The notes under the pieces: generated by a model | Seen by the model: the letters and a program-made list of their open reading frames with translations, nothing else | Told to the model about the DNA's origin: nothing | Databases searched by the model: none | Shown: one piece after another, positions 1 to 8,213 of the stretch | Layout: each line of letters begins with the position of its first letter | Position numbering within the stretch: position 1 is the first letter of the stretch | Assembly: GCF_023015965.1 (NCBI RefSeq) | Contig: NZ_JALKAN010000001.1 | Location: 1,858,473 to 1,922,472, forward strand | Origin: Allomuricauda sp. F6463D | GTDB lineage: Bacteria; Bacteroidota; Bacteroidia; Flavobacteriales; Flavobacteriaceae | DNA length: 64,000 bases | Reading direction: 5' to 3' | Made by a program: the position numbers and the translations under genes

Positions 1-3
1 TTT

Positions 4-852
4 TTAGAACTTGATGTTCAATTCTTTCTGTACTTTGTTACCGTTCTCGGAATACTCCAACATCCATGTACCTTTTTGCTGAAAAACCACGGCGTTATTA
101 CCTTGAAAATCGGTAATATAAATATTTTCCATGGAGGTTTCCTCCAATTTTAGCACCACTTTTGGAGTGCTATCCACAAGTTGATAACCGTTCTCTATAG
201 GCTGGGCATATAAAACCCCCGTAAGATTCGAAGCATCTATTTTGTCTTCACCAACTGTTTTCGCAATAGTTGTTCGTTTTGGTTCGACCGCCTTATATAC
301 TTGTTCCTCCATAGTGGCCTTTTGCTCTATTACATGTTCTTTGGACTCTTTTTCAACCGATTTCACATCATCTTTAAAACTAATGGTGACGGGAGCTGTT
401 TCCTTTGCGACATCTTCCTTTCTAGGCTCATACTCATGGTTCATACCTGTATAGGAAACAAATGCATTTTTAAGGGCTTGTTTATAGGATTCATTATATT
501 CTTTAATCTTGCTCCTACCCTCTACGGACCTAAAAACCTCAACATTGTTGCAATCCCTCAGGGCAATATTTACTTTTGTGGTAAACATGGATGAATCATC
601 TATAATGTCCGCTACAAGACCTAAGCACCTATCGCCAGCTAAATCTACCGGAAAGGCATCATCGTAAACAACATCGAACCCATTTTCAGCAAAATAATAT
701 TTCAACAAAGTGCTGGATTGATATTTATTCTCTGCGTTGAACGCATCAAATTTCTTCGGAACAATAATATATTTATAATTGTTCAGTTGTGCATTGACCG
801 CGCCGCTCATTATCATTGCAAAAAATAATATGTACAATACTTTAGATTTCAT
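4..852 (-). CDS. Conserved exported protein of unknown function
   Basis: Codes for about 282 residues. The frame is open further upstream, but I place the start at the ATG ending at 852 because it begins a clean signal peptide (MKSK, a hydrophobic run, then a VNAQ cleavage-like site) and leaves a 13-base gap from the upstream gene. The mature part opens with a YKYIIVPKKF-like segment seen in conserved flavobacterial exported proteins (from memory). The middle (about residues 150-205) is Lys/Glu-rich and low in complexity, and the C-terminal 80 residues read as a small beta domain. It is last in a minus-strand operon with a lipoprotein and a DUF5723 barrel, so an envelope role is likely. The stop lies 4 bases from the window edge, so anything downstream is unseen. 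No function is assigned. Confidence 0.8.
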   Translation of the reverse strand: MKSKVLYILFFAMIMSGAVNAQLNNYKYIIVPKKFDAFNAENKYQSSTLLKYYFAENGFDVVYDDAFPVDLAGDRCLGLVADIIDDSSMFTTKVNIALRDCNNVEVFRSVEGRSKIKEYNESYKQALKNAFVSYTGMNHEYEPRKEDVAKETAPVTISFKDDVKSVEKESKEHVIEQKATMEEQVYKAVEPKRTTIAKTVGEDKIDASNLTGVLYAQPIENGYQLVDSTPKVVLKLEETSMENIYITDFQGNNAVVFQQKGTWMLEYSENGNKVQKELNIKF

Positions 853-865
853 ATAGTAAGAGTAT

Positions 866-2323
866 TCAATTATTGTTCCAAGATATAATATTAAATCCGA
901 ACTGTAAAGAAGCATAGTGACTGTCAGCAATATTGCTGTAACTTAAAAGGTTATCGGCCAACACATAAAAATTTACCGGACCCATTTGAAAATTTGCTCC
1001 CAATCCAATATTTGTATATGAATACTTGTCAATGGTGTAAGTAGTTTTCAAGGAAAAGGCCTTTCCAAATCTTCGTTGATAAAAAGCGGTCAATGCGGCC
1101 TGTACCCCTCTTGGTCTTTTCATCATAAACAATTGTCCTCCCACACCGTTTCTGTAATAATCCCTGTTACTCCCACTTTCCGCATTGATTGCGCACCCAC
1201 AATTCTCAAACAACGAGCTTCCTCCTTCTCCAAAATCATATCTAACGGAACCATAAACTTTTACAGGCCTCCATGAAATATAGCTTGATTCGTTTTCACC
1301 ATGGGGCAATGCTTGATCAATTTCGTCGATCAGTTCCTGCCATAGATCGTTGTCCACATTATTTATATCCTCCGGAAGAAATACAGAAATCCCATCGGTT
1401 GTAGTACTTCCACTAAAGGTATAGTTCCAAACATCTTTGGAATTACTGATAAACCCAAGGTCCAAAAGACTACCTGTAATGGTGGTTTGTGGATTTAGTT
1501 GATAGCTAAACCCAAAGTCCAGACCAAGGCCAAGATTTCCCCCTAACAAGACGCGCTCTGTGAACAAATTTGTTACATCCTTACGTGTTGTACCGGTATC
1601 TTCCTCAACAATATCGTAAAACCTTCTAATTCCAGCGGTCTGCAATTGCATGTCGGCACTAATGGAACTTTCGTACATATTGTTCGCACCTTGGGTGGTA
1701 GCAAATGACCCGGAATTATTTATGGATTGAAACTGAAAAATACTGGAATAAATCTTGGCCCTCGCACCTAAAGTAAGTACTGAATTAACCTTTCTATTGA
1801 TGCCAAAGTGAAACACATTGACCATTTCGCCACGAAGGTTTAAATCGCCAAGGTCAAAAGTCCTGCCTATATTATTACCACCGTTACCTTCAAAAGCCAA
1901 AATAGCCAAATCCTTGGGCCAATAAGAGATAATGTCCATTTCTCCGTACATTCCAAAGGAATAATAATCATCTGGCCTGTTTTTTCCTCTAAATCCAACT
2001 GTGAAGCCCTCTATCTGACTAGTAGAACTAAAGTCATCCTTATCCTTCATCACATCAAGAAGTCGTTCCTGAACTTTTGTGGTAAAGTCGATGCCATCGT
2101 TGGCAAAAAGATTGTTCACAGTAACCCCACTAGTAGCTCCCTGAACCGAAACTCCTGATATTACAGGTATTCCAGCATGCCATTTTTGCGATGTTTTCAC
2201 CCCAGGGTTTACCAATAACGACTGTGGGATTTCGTAAAAATCGTACAACAGCTCCTTGTTTTGGGCAAAACCATTTACACCAAAAAAAAGGGCTATGAAG
2301 CTAATTTTAAGTATGGCTTTCAT
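866..2323 (-). CDS. DUF5723 family outer-membrane beta-barrel protein
   Basis: 485 residues with a signal peptide (MKAILKISFIALFFGVNGFAQ). The rest is rich in alternating aromatic and polar strands, such as GLDFGFSYQLNP and the terminal SLQFGFNIISW, typical of a Bacteroidota outer-membrane barrel. Overall layout matches DUF5723, whose members have signal peptide, an early NPGV/NPA-like motif (here LLVNPGVK) and a long porin-like barrel. The start codon overlaps the stop of the upstream lipoprotein gene by 4 bases (2320-2323), so the two are translationally coupled. Substrate unknown. The family is distantly reminiscent of PorV/FadL-type barrels, but I do not claim a transport function. Confidence 0.75.
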   Translation of the reverse strand: MKAILKISFIALFFGVNGFAQNKELLYDFYEIPQSLLVNPGVKTSQKWHAGIPVISGVSVQGATSGVTVNNLFANDGIDFTTKVQERLLDVMKDKDDFSSTSQIEGFTVGFRGKNRPDDYYSFGMYGEMDIISYWPKDLAILAFEGNGGNNIGRTFDLGDLNLRGEMVNVFHFGINRKVNSVLTLGARAKIYSSIFQFQSINNSGSFATTQGANNMYESSISADMQLQTAGIRRFYDIVEEDTGTTRKDVTNLFTERVLLGGNLGLGLDFGFSYQLNPQTTITGSLLDLGFISNSKDVWNYTFSGSTTTDGISVFLPEDINNVDNDLWQELIDEIDQALPHGENESSYISWRPVKVYGSVRYDFGEGGSSLFENCGCAINAESGSNRDYYRNGVGGQLFMMKRPRGVQAALTAFYQRRFGKAFSLKTTYTIDKYSYTNIGLGANFQMGPVNFYVLADNLLSYSNIADSHYASLQFGFNIISWNNN

Positions 2324-2871
2324 TGTAGTTCGAATAGAAATTCGCCTCCAGATTGCAATATTATTTTTGAATCTTGTGTTGAAGATTCACTGGTGCCATC
2401 TCCAAGGTTTCTTGCTAAAATCCTAAAACCTGTGGTGTTTACAAGTATATCCAGGCTTTTGCCTCCTGTCCCATAAAAAACTTCTCTGGTCAAAATTCCG
2501 GAAGGGTCTGCTTCTATATCAAAGATTTCGGTGTCCAATACACGGCCGTCATCATTTAAAAACTGAATGGCAATTTGAATTTCCTTGCTAGTGGTGTTCT
2601 CTATTACATAGCCAATGGAACCTTCCAATACATGTTCGGCCACGAATCTTTCACTAAAAGCATTAAAGGTTGCTTCCCGAGAATAAAATGTGCTAAGTGC
2701 ACCGGCAGTATTTATGGTCTCCTCATCCGATTCAAAATAAAAAAGACCAGAACTAATAGTCGGAGTAATATTCAAATCATCTATTTGAGAAAAATCCTGC
2801 TCATCGGAACATGATGTCACAAAGAACAGTAGACCCATGGCCAAGAGACCGAGATAGCGTAATTTTTTCAT
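2320..2871 (-). CDS. Putative lipoprotein of unknown function
   Basis: 183 residues from the ATG ending at 2871; an in-frame TTG two codons upstream is less likely. The N-terminus is a classic lipoprotein signal: MKKLRYLG, a hydrophobic core, then the lipobox FVTSC followed by acidic residues. A Ser-Asp-Glu start after the Cys suggests surface export or simple outer-membrane anchoring. The body is predicted mostly beta, with no catalytic motif I recognise. It is first in a three-gene operon with the DUF5723 barrel and an exported protein, with a 4-base stop/start overlap, suggesting the three act together at the outer membrane. Confidence 0.75.
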   Translation of the reverse strand: MKKLRYLGLLAMGLLFFVTSCSDEQDFSQIDDLNITPTISSGLFYFESDEETINTAGALSTFYSREATFNAFSERFVAEHVLEGSIGYVIENTTSKEIQIAIQFLNDDGRVLDTEIFDIEADPSGILTREVFYGTGGKSLDILVNTTGFRILARNLGDGTSESSTQDSKIILQSGGEFLFELQ

Positions 2872-2925
2872 TGCCAAAACATTTCCAAGTGTTCAAAAAT
2901 GGGGTATGCCACTCTTATGATAACT

Positions 2926-3615
2926 CTACAAAATGTTTTTTATTTCAATAAGATTGTTAATCATTTTGCATATACCATGTTCAGAATCATTATGGAAATT
3001 ATAGTGCAGTACCTGCATTCCCATGGTCTTGGCCCCCAGAATATCAGCCTCGAGATTATCTCCAATCATTAATGCGTTTTGTGGGCGTACCTGAGCTAAG
3101 TCTAAAGCCATTTCAAAAATATATGGATCAGGCTTTTTTACCCCGGCCATTTCAGAATCTATAACCTTTTGAAAATAATGATCTATACCACTTCCTTTAA
3201 GCTTTTTTGTCTGTATTTCTTGAAAACCATTGGTTATGATATGCAATTTATATTTTGGAAAAAGGTATTCCAACGTTGGAACGGTATTGGGCAATAAATG
3301 GTTAAATGAGGACAGTTGTGCTATATAATCATGAGCTAACATATTGATTACGTCATCTGAGATAGGGGCACGAAGGGCATCGAAAGTTTGTTTTAATCGT
3401 TGATATCGCAATTCTGATTTACTAATTCCATTTTTGCGGTACAACGCCCACATTTGAAAGTTTATAGGGGAATATACTTCCAAAAATCCATCTAAATCCA
3501 CTGGCACTTTATGGTGCTCCAAAATTTTGGCAAAAGTAAGTGAAGAGTTTTTTTCGAAGTCCCAAAGGGTATGGTCCAAATCAAAAAAGATATCGGTTAC
3601 CTTATAATCAAACAT
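2926..3615 (-). CDS. yjjG: YjjG-family HAD nucleotidase/phosphatase
   Basis: 229 residues. HAD motif I is FFDLDHTLWD with the nucleophile Asp12 and acid/base Asp14; motif II is ITNG; motif III Lys lies in GVKKPDPYIF; motif IV is GDNLEADILGA. The cap inserted after motif I and the overall length match the YjjG/YfnB branch, known for dephosphorylating pyrimidine nucleotides including non-canonical ones. By inference this one is a house-cleaning 5'-nucleotidase. Its start overlaps the 3' end of the upstream deacetylase-like gene by 8 bases, so they are co-transcribed. The exact substrate cannot be read from sequence. Confidence 0.85.
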   Translation of the reverse strand: MFDYKVTDIFFDLDHTLWDFEKNSSLTFAKILEHHKVPVDLDGFLEVYSPINFQMWALYRKNGISKSELRYQRLKQTFDALRAPISDDVINMLAHDYIAQLSSFNHLLPNTVPTLEYLFPKYKLHIITNGFQEIQTKKLKGSGIDHYFQKVIDSEMAGVKKPDPYIFEMALDLAQVRPQNALMIGDNLEADILGAKTMGMQVLHYNFHNDSEHGICKMINNLIEIKNIL

Positions 3616-4903
3616 AATAACGTTTTAATATGGTTTGATAAAGTTCCATCCAGTCCAATTGCTCTTTCCCTCCCAATAATTCATTGGAAAAAACCAAATT
3701 AAAATCTCCTTTTACCTGCTTTACCATTCGATATACCCGATCCATTTTATCGAAAACCTCATCTTTGGAGCTATACTTTAGCAGGGCATAATCGTGCATG
3801 GCGAAGGGATGTATTTTTATAGGCTGCCTTACTTCGGTATTAATGTCGTAAAAATAAAATGGTGTGCATGTTCCTGCTCTAAAACCTATTTCGTGGGTGT
3901 AGCCCATGGAAAAATCATCTGTAAACTCGGTTTCGACCAAATTTCTATAGGTGGCGGGAACATTTACTTTATTGTATCTGAGCCTAGCATAGTTAATAGG
4001 CCTGTTGATTAAGTTCCCTAACTGCTTTTTCTCTTCAAGTAGCACCTTTTTATCCAAGGACGAAACAAATGATGTACTGAGTGAAACAATGCTGTAATCC
4101 GCTACGGACTTTATTAAATACCTGAACTTGTTATTATTGGTGGACACATTTTTATCATGGGCGGAATGTTTCGCAAATTGAAAAAAGAACATCGTTTGGA
4201 TCGGAAACTTTTTATGGATCTCCACCAATTCCAAAAAATTATCATACGGGTCTTTTTTCAGTCTCAACAAAACAGATAAGCGTTCCCAAACATTTCGGAA
4301 TTTAAAGTTGGTCAAGTCCAATAAGAAACCACCAATCGTCCTAGAGAACCCTCTCATTGCATAAGAATGTGAGGTGGTAACATTAATTATTGAAGTAAAG
4401 CGATAGTTGCGCTCCTTCGCCTCTAAATCGGGAAAGCGTTCTTTGAGTGCTTCTAATAATTTTTGTGCCCAAAGATCTACCATCGGCAGCTCCAAAAAAT
4501 TGTTTTGATAGGCAATACTTTCCTTTACCGGAAACCTACCAACCGCGTCCTTAACATGTGGCAAATACTCTTCGTACCTGCTCAAAAGGAAAAAACTTGC
4601 AGAGAATATATCAAAGGGAACCGTACTTTTTTCTCCCGATGAAAAAAAACAGGGAATACCTTCCCAATCCGAAACCTTGACCTCCAAGTCATTGATGCCC
4701 TGCTCAAACAATAAGTCGTTGCTCCGAATAAAAAATTCGTTCTGCAACGGCTGTTTGGAATAGGTCATTTTTGGTCCATTATGCTTTATGAAATCCTCCA
4801 CCTTGGTGGTAAAACCGATTTCCACTCCCAAGATCTTAACAAAAATCTGCTTGGCAGTATAGCTCAACCGGTTGGTTACTTTATGGGTAAATATTAATAA
4901 CAT
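3608..4903 (-). CDS. Polysaccharide-deacetylase-family protein, probably inactive
   Basis: 431 residues. The N-terminal third (residues 1-150, including FIRSNDLLFEQGI and the SRYEEYLPHVKDAVGRFP region) matches the extra domain of the flavobacterial polysaccharide deacetylase family. The C-terminal two thirds have the NodB-like layout, with RGFSRTIGGFLLDL, LRYNKVNVPATYRNL and GFRAGTCTPFYFYD. The metal and catalytic positions look lost. Where relatives have an acidic DxDN-type motif, this protein has INVTTSHSY (about residues 173-181). Where they have an HPS-type zinc motif, it has SLSTSF. Full length is retained, so it may be a pseudoenzyme rather than a decaying gene. It lies between radC and the HAD gene, all minus strand. 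Confidence 0.65.
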   Translation of the reverse strand: MLLIFTHKVTNRLSYTAKQIFVKILGVEIGFTTKVEDFIKHNGPKMTYSKQPLQNEFFIRSNDLLFEQGINDLEVKVSDWEGIPCFFSSGEKSTVPFDIFSASFFLLSRYEEYLPHVKDAVGRFPVKESIAYQNNFLELPMVDLWAQKLLEALKERFPDLEAKERNYRFTSIINVTTSHSYAMRGFSRTIGGFLLDLTNFKFRNVWERLSVLLRLKKDPYDNFLELVEIHKKFPIQTMFFFQFAKHSAHDKNVSTNNNKFRYLIKSVADYSIVSLSTSFVSSLDKKVLLEEKKQLGNLINRPINYARLRYNKVNVPATYRNLVETEFTDDFSMGYTHEIGFRAGTCTPFYFYDINTEVRQPIKIHPFAMHDYALLKYSSKDEVFDKMDRVYRMVKQVKGDFNLVFSNELLGGKEQLDWMELYQTILKRYYV

Positions 4904-4906
4904 GCC

Positions 4907-5605
4907 CTACAGTATTCCTTTATCTGCAAAACTAATATATTGGTGTCGGGCCAAAATCAAATGGTCCAGAATTTTTATATCCAAAGCTTCCGCAGCAATT
5001 TTCAATTTATTGGTTATCTGTCTATCTGCCGTGCTTGGTTTCAATGTTCCGGATGGATGGTTATGGGCTAGGATAATCCCCACGGCACCCAATTCCAATG
5101 CTTGCTTCAACACCAATCTGACATCAACCAAAGTTCCCGTAATCCCGCCTTTACTTAATTGCGCCTTATGCACAACTTTGTTGGAGTTGTTCAGGTAAAC
5201 AATCCAGAACTCTTCATGCTGCAACTCACCTATCAATGGATAAAGCAATTCGAACACATCGTGGCTACTCTTTATTTTGGTGATTTTTGAGGTATCCTCC
5301 ATTCTTCTGCGCCTGCCCATTTCCAAAGCGGCAGCAATGGTAACCGCTTTTGCCTCTCCAATGCCCTTGAATCGCATCAACTGATTTACGGACAGGTTGC
5401 CAAGTTCATTTAAATTATGGTTAACTGAGGCCAATATTCTTTTAGAAAGTTCCACAGCACTCTCCTCCCTGCTTCCAGACCCGATTAAAATAGCAATCAA
5501 TTCGGCATCGGACAGTACATAACTGCCTTTTTGCACCAATTTTTCCCTTGGCCTATCATCGTCGGCCCAATTTTTAATGGAAAAGGAAGCTGCTTTTTCT
5601 TGCAT
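4907..5605 (-). CDS. radC: RadC-family JAB-domain protein
   Basis: 232 residues, full length for the family. The N-terminal UPF0758 segment includes DRPREKLVQKG and a helix-hairpin-helix near residues 76-90 (FKGIGEAKA). The C-terminal JAB/MPN+ domain has a complete JAMM metal motif: His181, His183, Ser191 region and Asp194 within HNHPSG...STAD. Members were named as DNA repair proteins, but that role is disputed; the fold is that of a metalloprotease/deubiquitinase. Only 3 bases separate it from the downstream deacetylase-like gene, so it is likely the first gene of a three-gene unit. Confidence 0.92.
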   Translation of the reverse strand: MQEKAASFSIKNWADDDRPREKLVQKGSYVLSDAELIAILIGSGSREESAVELSKRILASVNHNLNELGNLSVNQLMRFKGIGEAKAVTIAAALEMGRRRRMEDTSKITKIKSSHDVFELLYPLIGELQHEEFWIVYLNNSNKVVHKAQLSKGGITGTLVDVRLVLKQALELGAVGIILAHNHPSGTLKPSTADRQITNKLKIAAEALDIKILDHLILARHQYISFADKGIL

Positions 5606-5658
5606 GGTCTAAAGATAGAAGAATAATTTTATGTAATTTCCATGATAATTCATTCAAA

Positions 5659-6111
5659 ATGAAATCCCTTTTCAACAACGAGGCCCACGAAGAAATTATA
5701 TCCAGGATCAACAAACTTTCAGATGCATCCGAAGGACAGTGGGGCAAAATGAAAGTCGCACAAATGCTTCACCATTGCCAGTATCCTTTGAAAATTTCGT
5801 TGGGAAGGTATAATCCCGACAACAAACCAAACCCAATGCTTAAACTAGCGGGTATATTTTTTAAGAAGAGTCTTTACAACGATAAACCATGGCGGCATGG
5901 CCTCCCAACTGCCAAGGGTTTAATAGTTGTGGATGAAAAAATATTTACTGAAGAGAAAGAGGTTTTGATTGACTTGACCAATGATTTTCATTTGGAAAAA
6001 AATAGAAAAAGTTGGGACCCACATCCTGTATTTGGTTCTTTTACACACGAACAATGGGGACAGATGCAGTACAAACATCTAGACCATCATCTTCGACAAT
6101 TTGGGGTTTAG
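5659..6111 (+). CDS. DUF1569 (DinB-like) protein
   Basis: 150 residues. The layout agrees with DUF1569, a DinB/YfiT-like four-helix fold: QWGKMKVAQMLHHCQYPL near residue 30-46, then the terminal motif FGSFTHEQWGQMQYKHLDHHLRQF. The conserved His residues (HHC near residue 40, HLDHHL at the C-terminus) could bind a metal as in DinB proteins. Function unknown; thiol or metal-dependent transferase activities are known in the wider fold. It is transcribed away from radC and ends 4 bases from the stop of the convergent Mur-ligase relative. Confidence 0.8.
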   Translation: MKSLFNNEAHEEIISRINKLSDASEGQWGKMKVAQMLHHCQYPLKISLGRYNPDNKPNPMLKLAGIFFKKSLYNDKPWRHGLPTAKGLIVVDEKIFTEEKEVLIDLTNDFHLEKNRKSWDPHPVFGSFTHEQWGQMQYKHLDHHLRQFGV

Positions 6112-6115
6112 ATAA

Positions 6116-7006
6116 TTATTTATACGTCGCCATAGCTTCGTAGAACTCCACTTCGTCCACCCCCATTTGCTGACATATCCACTTGGCTCCTGCCATATTT
6201 CTTAAATCTGAAGTTCTTGAAATTTCCAATGGCATTTCGCCATCGGGCGTGTCCAAGAAAAATTCTCCATCGACTTCTTGATAATCCGGAGTGCCATACA
6301 GAAACTTTCTAATGGGATTTTCCGATGATTCCACAAGTTTTCTCACTTCTTCATCTTCTTCGTTATAGGTAATGCTTCCACCTTTTACAATCCCGTCCAC
6401 ATATGCACTATATTGTTCCACATAGTTTTCAAAACCTGAGTAAACCCCATTATTCTCAAATCGAATATCACTCAACAAAGCTATATTGGGTTGATATAAT
6501 TGAAGTTGTGGAGTTCCATCGATTCCAGATAATGAACTATCACCTTCAATAACAATAAAGTCGTTTTCCTCGGTCAGATGAATTCCATGTGGGGCAGATG
6601 ATGCATAGTCCGCGGCAACATCATTATAATCCAATACATGTAAAATCATAGTAGCAATTGTTGTTTTACATTGGCTACCAGCAACTACAACCCTTGTTTT
6701 GTATTTTGATAGTTCGTAGAGGAACTCAGGATAAGAAAAAATATGGTGCCCCAATTCTTGGGCCTTGACCAACTCAGGATTACCTTGTTTTACGCTTGAC
6801 CCGATTACAACGGCATCTAATTGTGCGTGGATTTTACTGGGCGACCACCCTGTTTCGTTGGACAAAAGTCCTTGCCCTTTCATCAAGGATGTCAGTGATT
6901 CATCAAACACCTCATCACTTCCTGTTATGGTTTCTCCTTTTTTTTGTAGCGCAACGGCCAAGTTGCTCAAATTAGCTTCACCCAATCCTATAAAATGTAC
7001 CTGCAT
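6116..7006 (-). CDS. Short Mur-ligase-family protein (Mpl/MurC-like), degenerate P-loop
   Basis: 296 residues. The N-terminus resembles the MurC/Mpl Rossmann domain (VHFIGLGEANLSNLAVAL...GSDEVFDE, with VVIGSSVKQGNPEL), followed by the start of the ATP-binding central domain. Two things are odd. The expected glycine-rich GTHGKTT P-loop reads GSQCKTT, with Cys in place of the Gly before Lys. The protein also ends after roughly 300 residues, whereas Mpl and MurC are about 450 and carry a C-terminal ligase domain absent here. It may be a truncated pseudoenzyme or a lineage-specific short form. The coding frame is otherwise clean, with no stop or frameshift in the flanking DNA that I can see. Confidence 0.7.
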   Translation of the reverse strand: MQVHFIGLGEANLSNLAVALQKKGETITGSDEVFDESLTSLMKGQGLLSNETGWSPSKIHAQLDAVVIGSSVKQGNPELVKAQELGHHIFSYPEFLYELSKYKTRVVVAGSQCKTTIATMILHVLDYNDVAADYASSAPHGIHLTEENDFIVIEGDSSLSGIDGTPQLQLYQPNIALLSDIRFENNGVYSGFENYVEQYSAYVDGIVKGGSITYNEEDEEVRKLVESSENPIRKFLYGTPDYQEVDGEFFLDTPDGEMPLEISRTSDLRNMAGAKWICQQMGVDEVEFYEAMATYK

Positions 7007-7101
7007 TGAATCAATTTATCTGTCAAAAATAGCCAATGTGCGTACCATTACAAATAAAGAAACTTGTTATTAATTTCTATCTTGGTCTAAATTTGAGAAC
7101 T

Positions 7102-7413
7102 ATGAACCTATCAGAAATCCAACCAAAGGAAATTATGCCGGGCTACCATGGCAAACTGGTGCATGGTGAACGTATGAGCTGGGTGTTTTGGGATGTAGAC
7201 CAAGATGCCGAAGTACCAGAACACCAACACGATCACGAACAAATCATGCACGTAGTCGAGGGTACTTTTGAATTTACCTTGAACGGCGAAAAAAAAACCT
7301 ACATAGCTGGTGATATTGTAATTATCCCATCCAACATTCCGCATAGTGGAAAAGCATTGACCCCATGTAAGTTAATGGACATTTTTAGTCCTGTAAGAGA
7401 CGAATACCGATAA
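7102..7413 (+). CDS. Small cupin-domain protein
   Basis: 103 residues from the ATG at 7102, just after AT-rich leader DNA; the frame is open upstream but without a plausible N-terminus. A single cupin_2 barrel: motif 1 is EHQHDHEQIMHVVEG (His residues and Glu placed as metal ligands) and motif 2 is PSNIPHSGKAL. Such proteins bind Fe, Mn or Zn and act as small isomerases, dioxygenases or sensors. The next gene, an SDR dehydrogenase, begins 3 bases after its stop, so the two probably serve one pathway, for example a sugar or keto-acid conversion, but the substrate is not evident. Confidence 0.85.
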   Translation: MNLSEIQPKEIMPGYHGKLVHGERMSWVFWDVDQDAEVPEHQHDHEQIMHVVEGTFEFTLNGEKKTYIAGDIVIIPSNIPHSGKALTPCKLMDIFSPVRDEYR

Positions 7414-7416
7414 GCC

Positions 7417-8202
7417 ATGAATATATCATTAAAAAGTAAAAATGCCCTTGTGGGCGGGAGCAGTAAAGGAATTGGAGCCGCCATTGCACAACAACTCGCC
7501 CTAAGTGGTGCCAGTGTAACTATTATGGCTCGTAGTGAAAATCGCTTGAAAGAATTGGTTAATGAGATGGATACCTCCCTAGGGCAAAAACACCAATATC
7601 TGGTTGTAGACTTTTCTAGTTTTGATAAGTACAAAGAAGTGATTTCTTCATACTTTGAGCACAATACCGTAGATATTTTGATCAACAATACGCAAGGCCC
7701 TGAAGGCGGTGGCGCATTGGAAAAAAATGTGGAGGATTATCAACAAGCTTTTGACCTGTTGTTCAAATCGGTTGTATATACTACCGAACTTGCACTGAAA
7801 CATATGCAGGAAAACAAATGGGGAAGAATAATCAATATCGCCTCCATTTCGGTAAAGGAGCCCCTGAATTATTTGGCGCTTTCCAATACCATAAGAGCTG
7901 CAGTGGTTACATGGGCCAAAAGTTTGGCGTATGATGTGGCCAAGGACGGCATCACGGTAAACAGTACATTGACTGGTTATTTTGATACAGACCGCATAGC
8001 GCAGTTGAACTCCAAAAAAGCAGAAAAATTGGGAATCTCTCCAGATAAAGTGCGCGTCAATATGGAAGAGCAAGTCCCAATGAAGCGAATAGGCGACCCA
8101 AAGGAATATGGATATTTGGTGGCGTTTTTGGCTTCGGAGCAAGCGGCATTTATTACGGGAACCAATATTCCGATTGATGGAGGGTTATTGAAATCTCTCT
8201 GA
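7417..8202 (+). CDS. SDR-family oxidoreductase with atypical active site
   Basis: 261 residues, classical SDR length. The cofactor motif is present as GGSSKGIGAAIA (residues about 13-24), and NNTQG stands for the NNAG motif. The catalytic YxxxK is not canonical: after the IASIS serine motif the sequence is NYLALSNTIRAAV, so the positions of Tyr and Lys are Leu and Asn when aligned on the usual SK. The same pattern is seen in a BacC/FabG-like subgroup in which the motif is LVLSN, so this is probably a subgroup feature rather than damage. It sits 3 bases after the cupin gene, in the same operon. Confidence 0.8.
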   Translation: MNISLKSKNALVGGSSKGIGAAIAQQLALSGASVTIMARSENRLKELVNEMDTSLGQKHQYLVVDFSSFDKYKEVISSYFEHNTVDILINNTQGPEGGGALEKNVEDYQQAFDLLFKSVVYTTELALKHMQENKWGRIINIASISVKEPLNYLALSNTIRAAVVTWAKSLAYDVAKDGITVNSTLTGYFDTDRIAQLNSKKAEKLGISPDKVRVNMEEQVPMKRIGDPKEYGYLVAFLASEQAAFITGTNIPIDGGLLKSL

Positions 8203-8213
8203 TTATATGTTAA

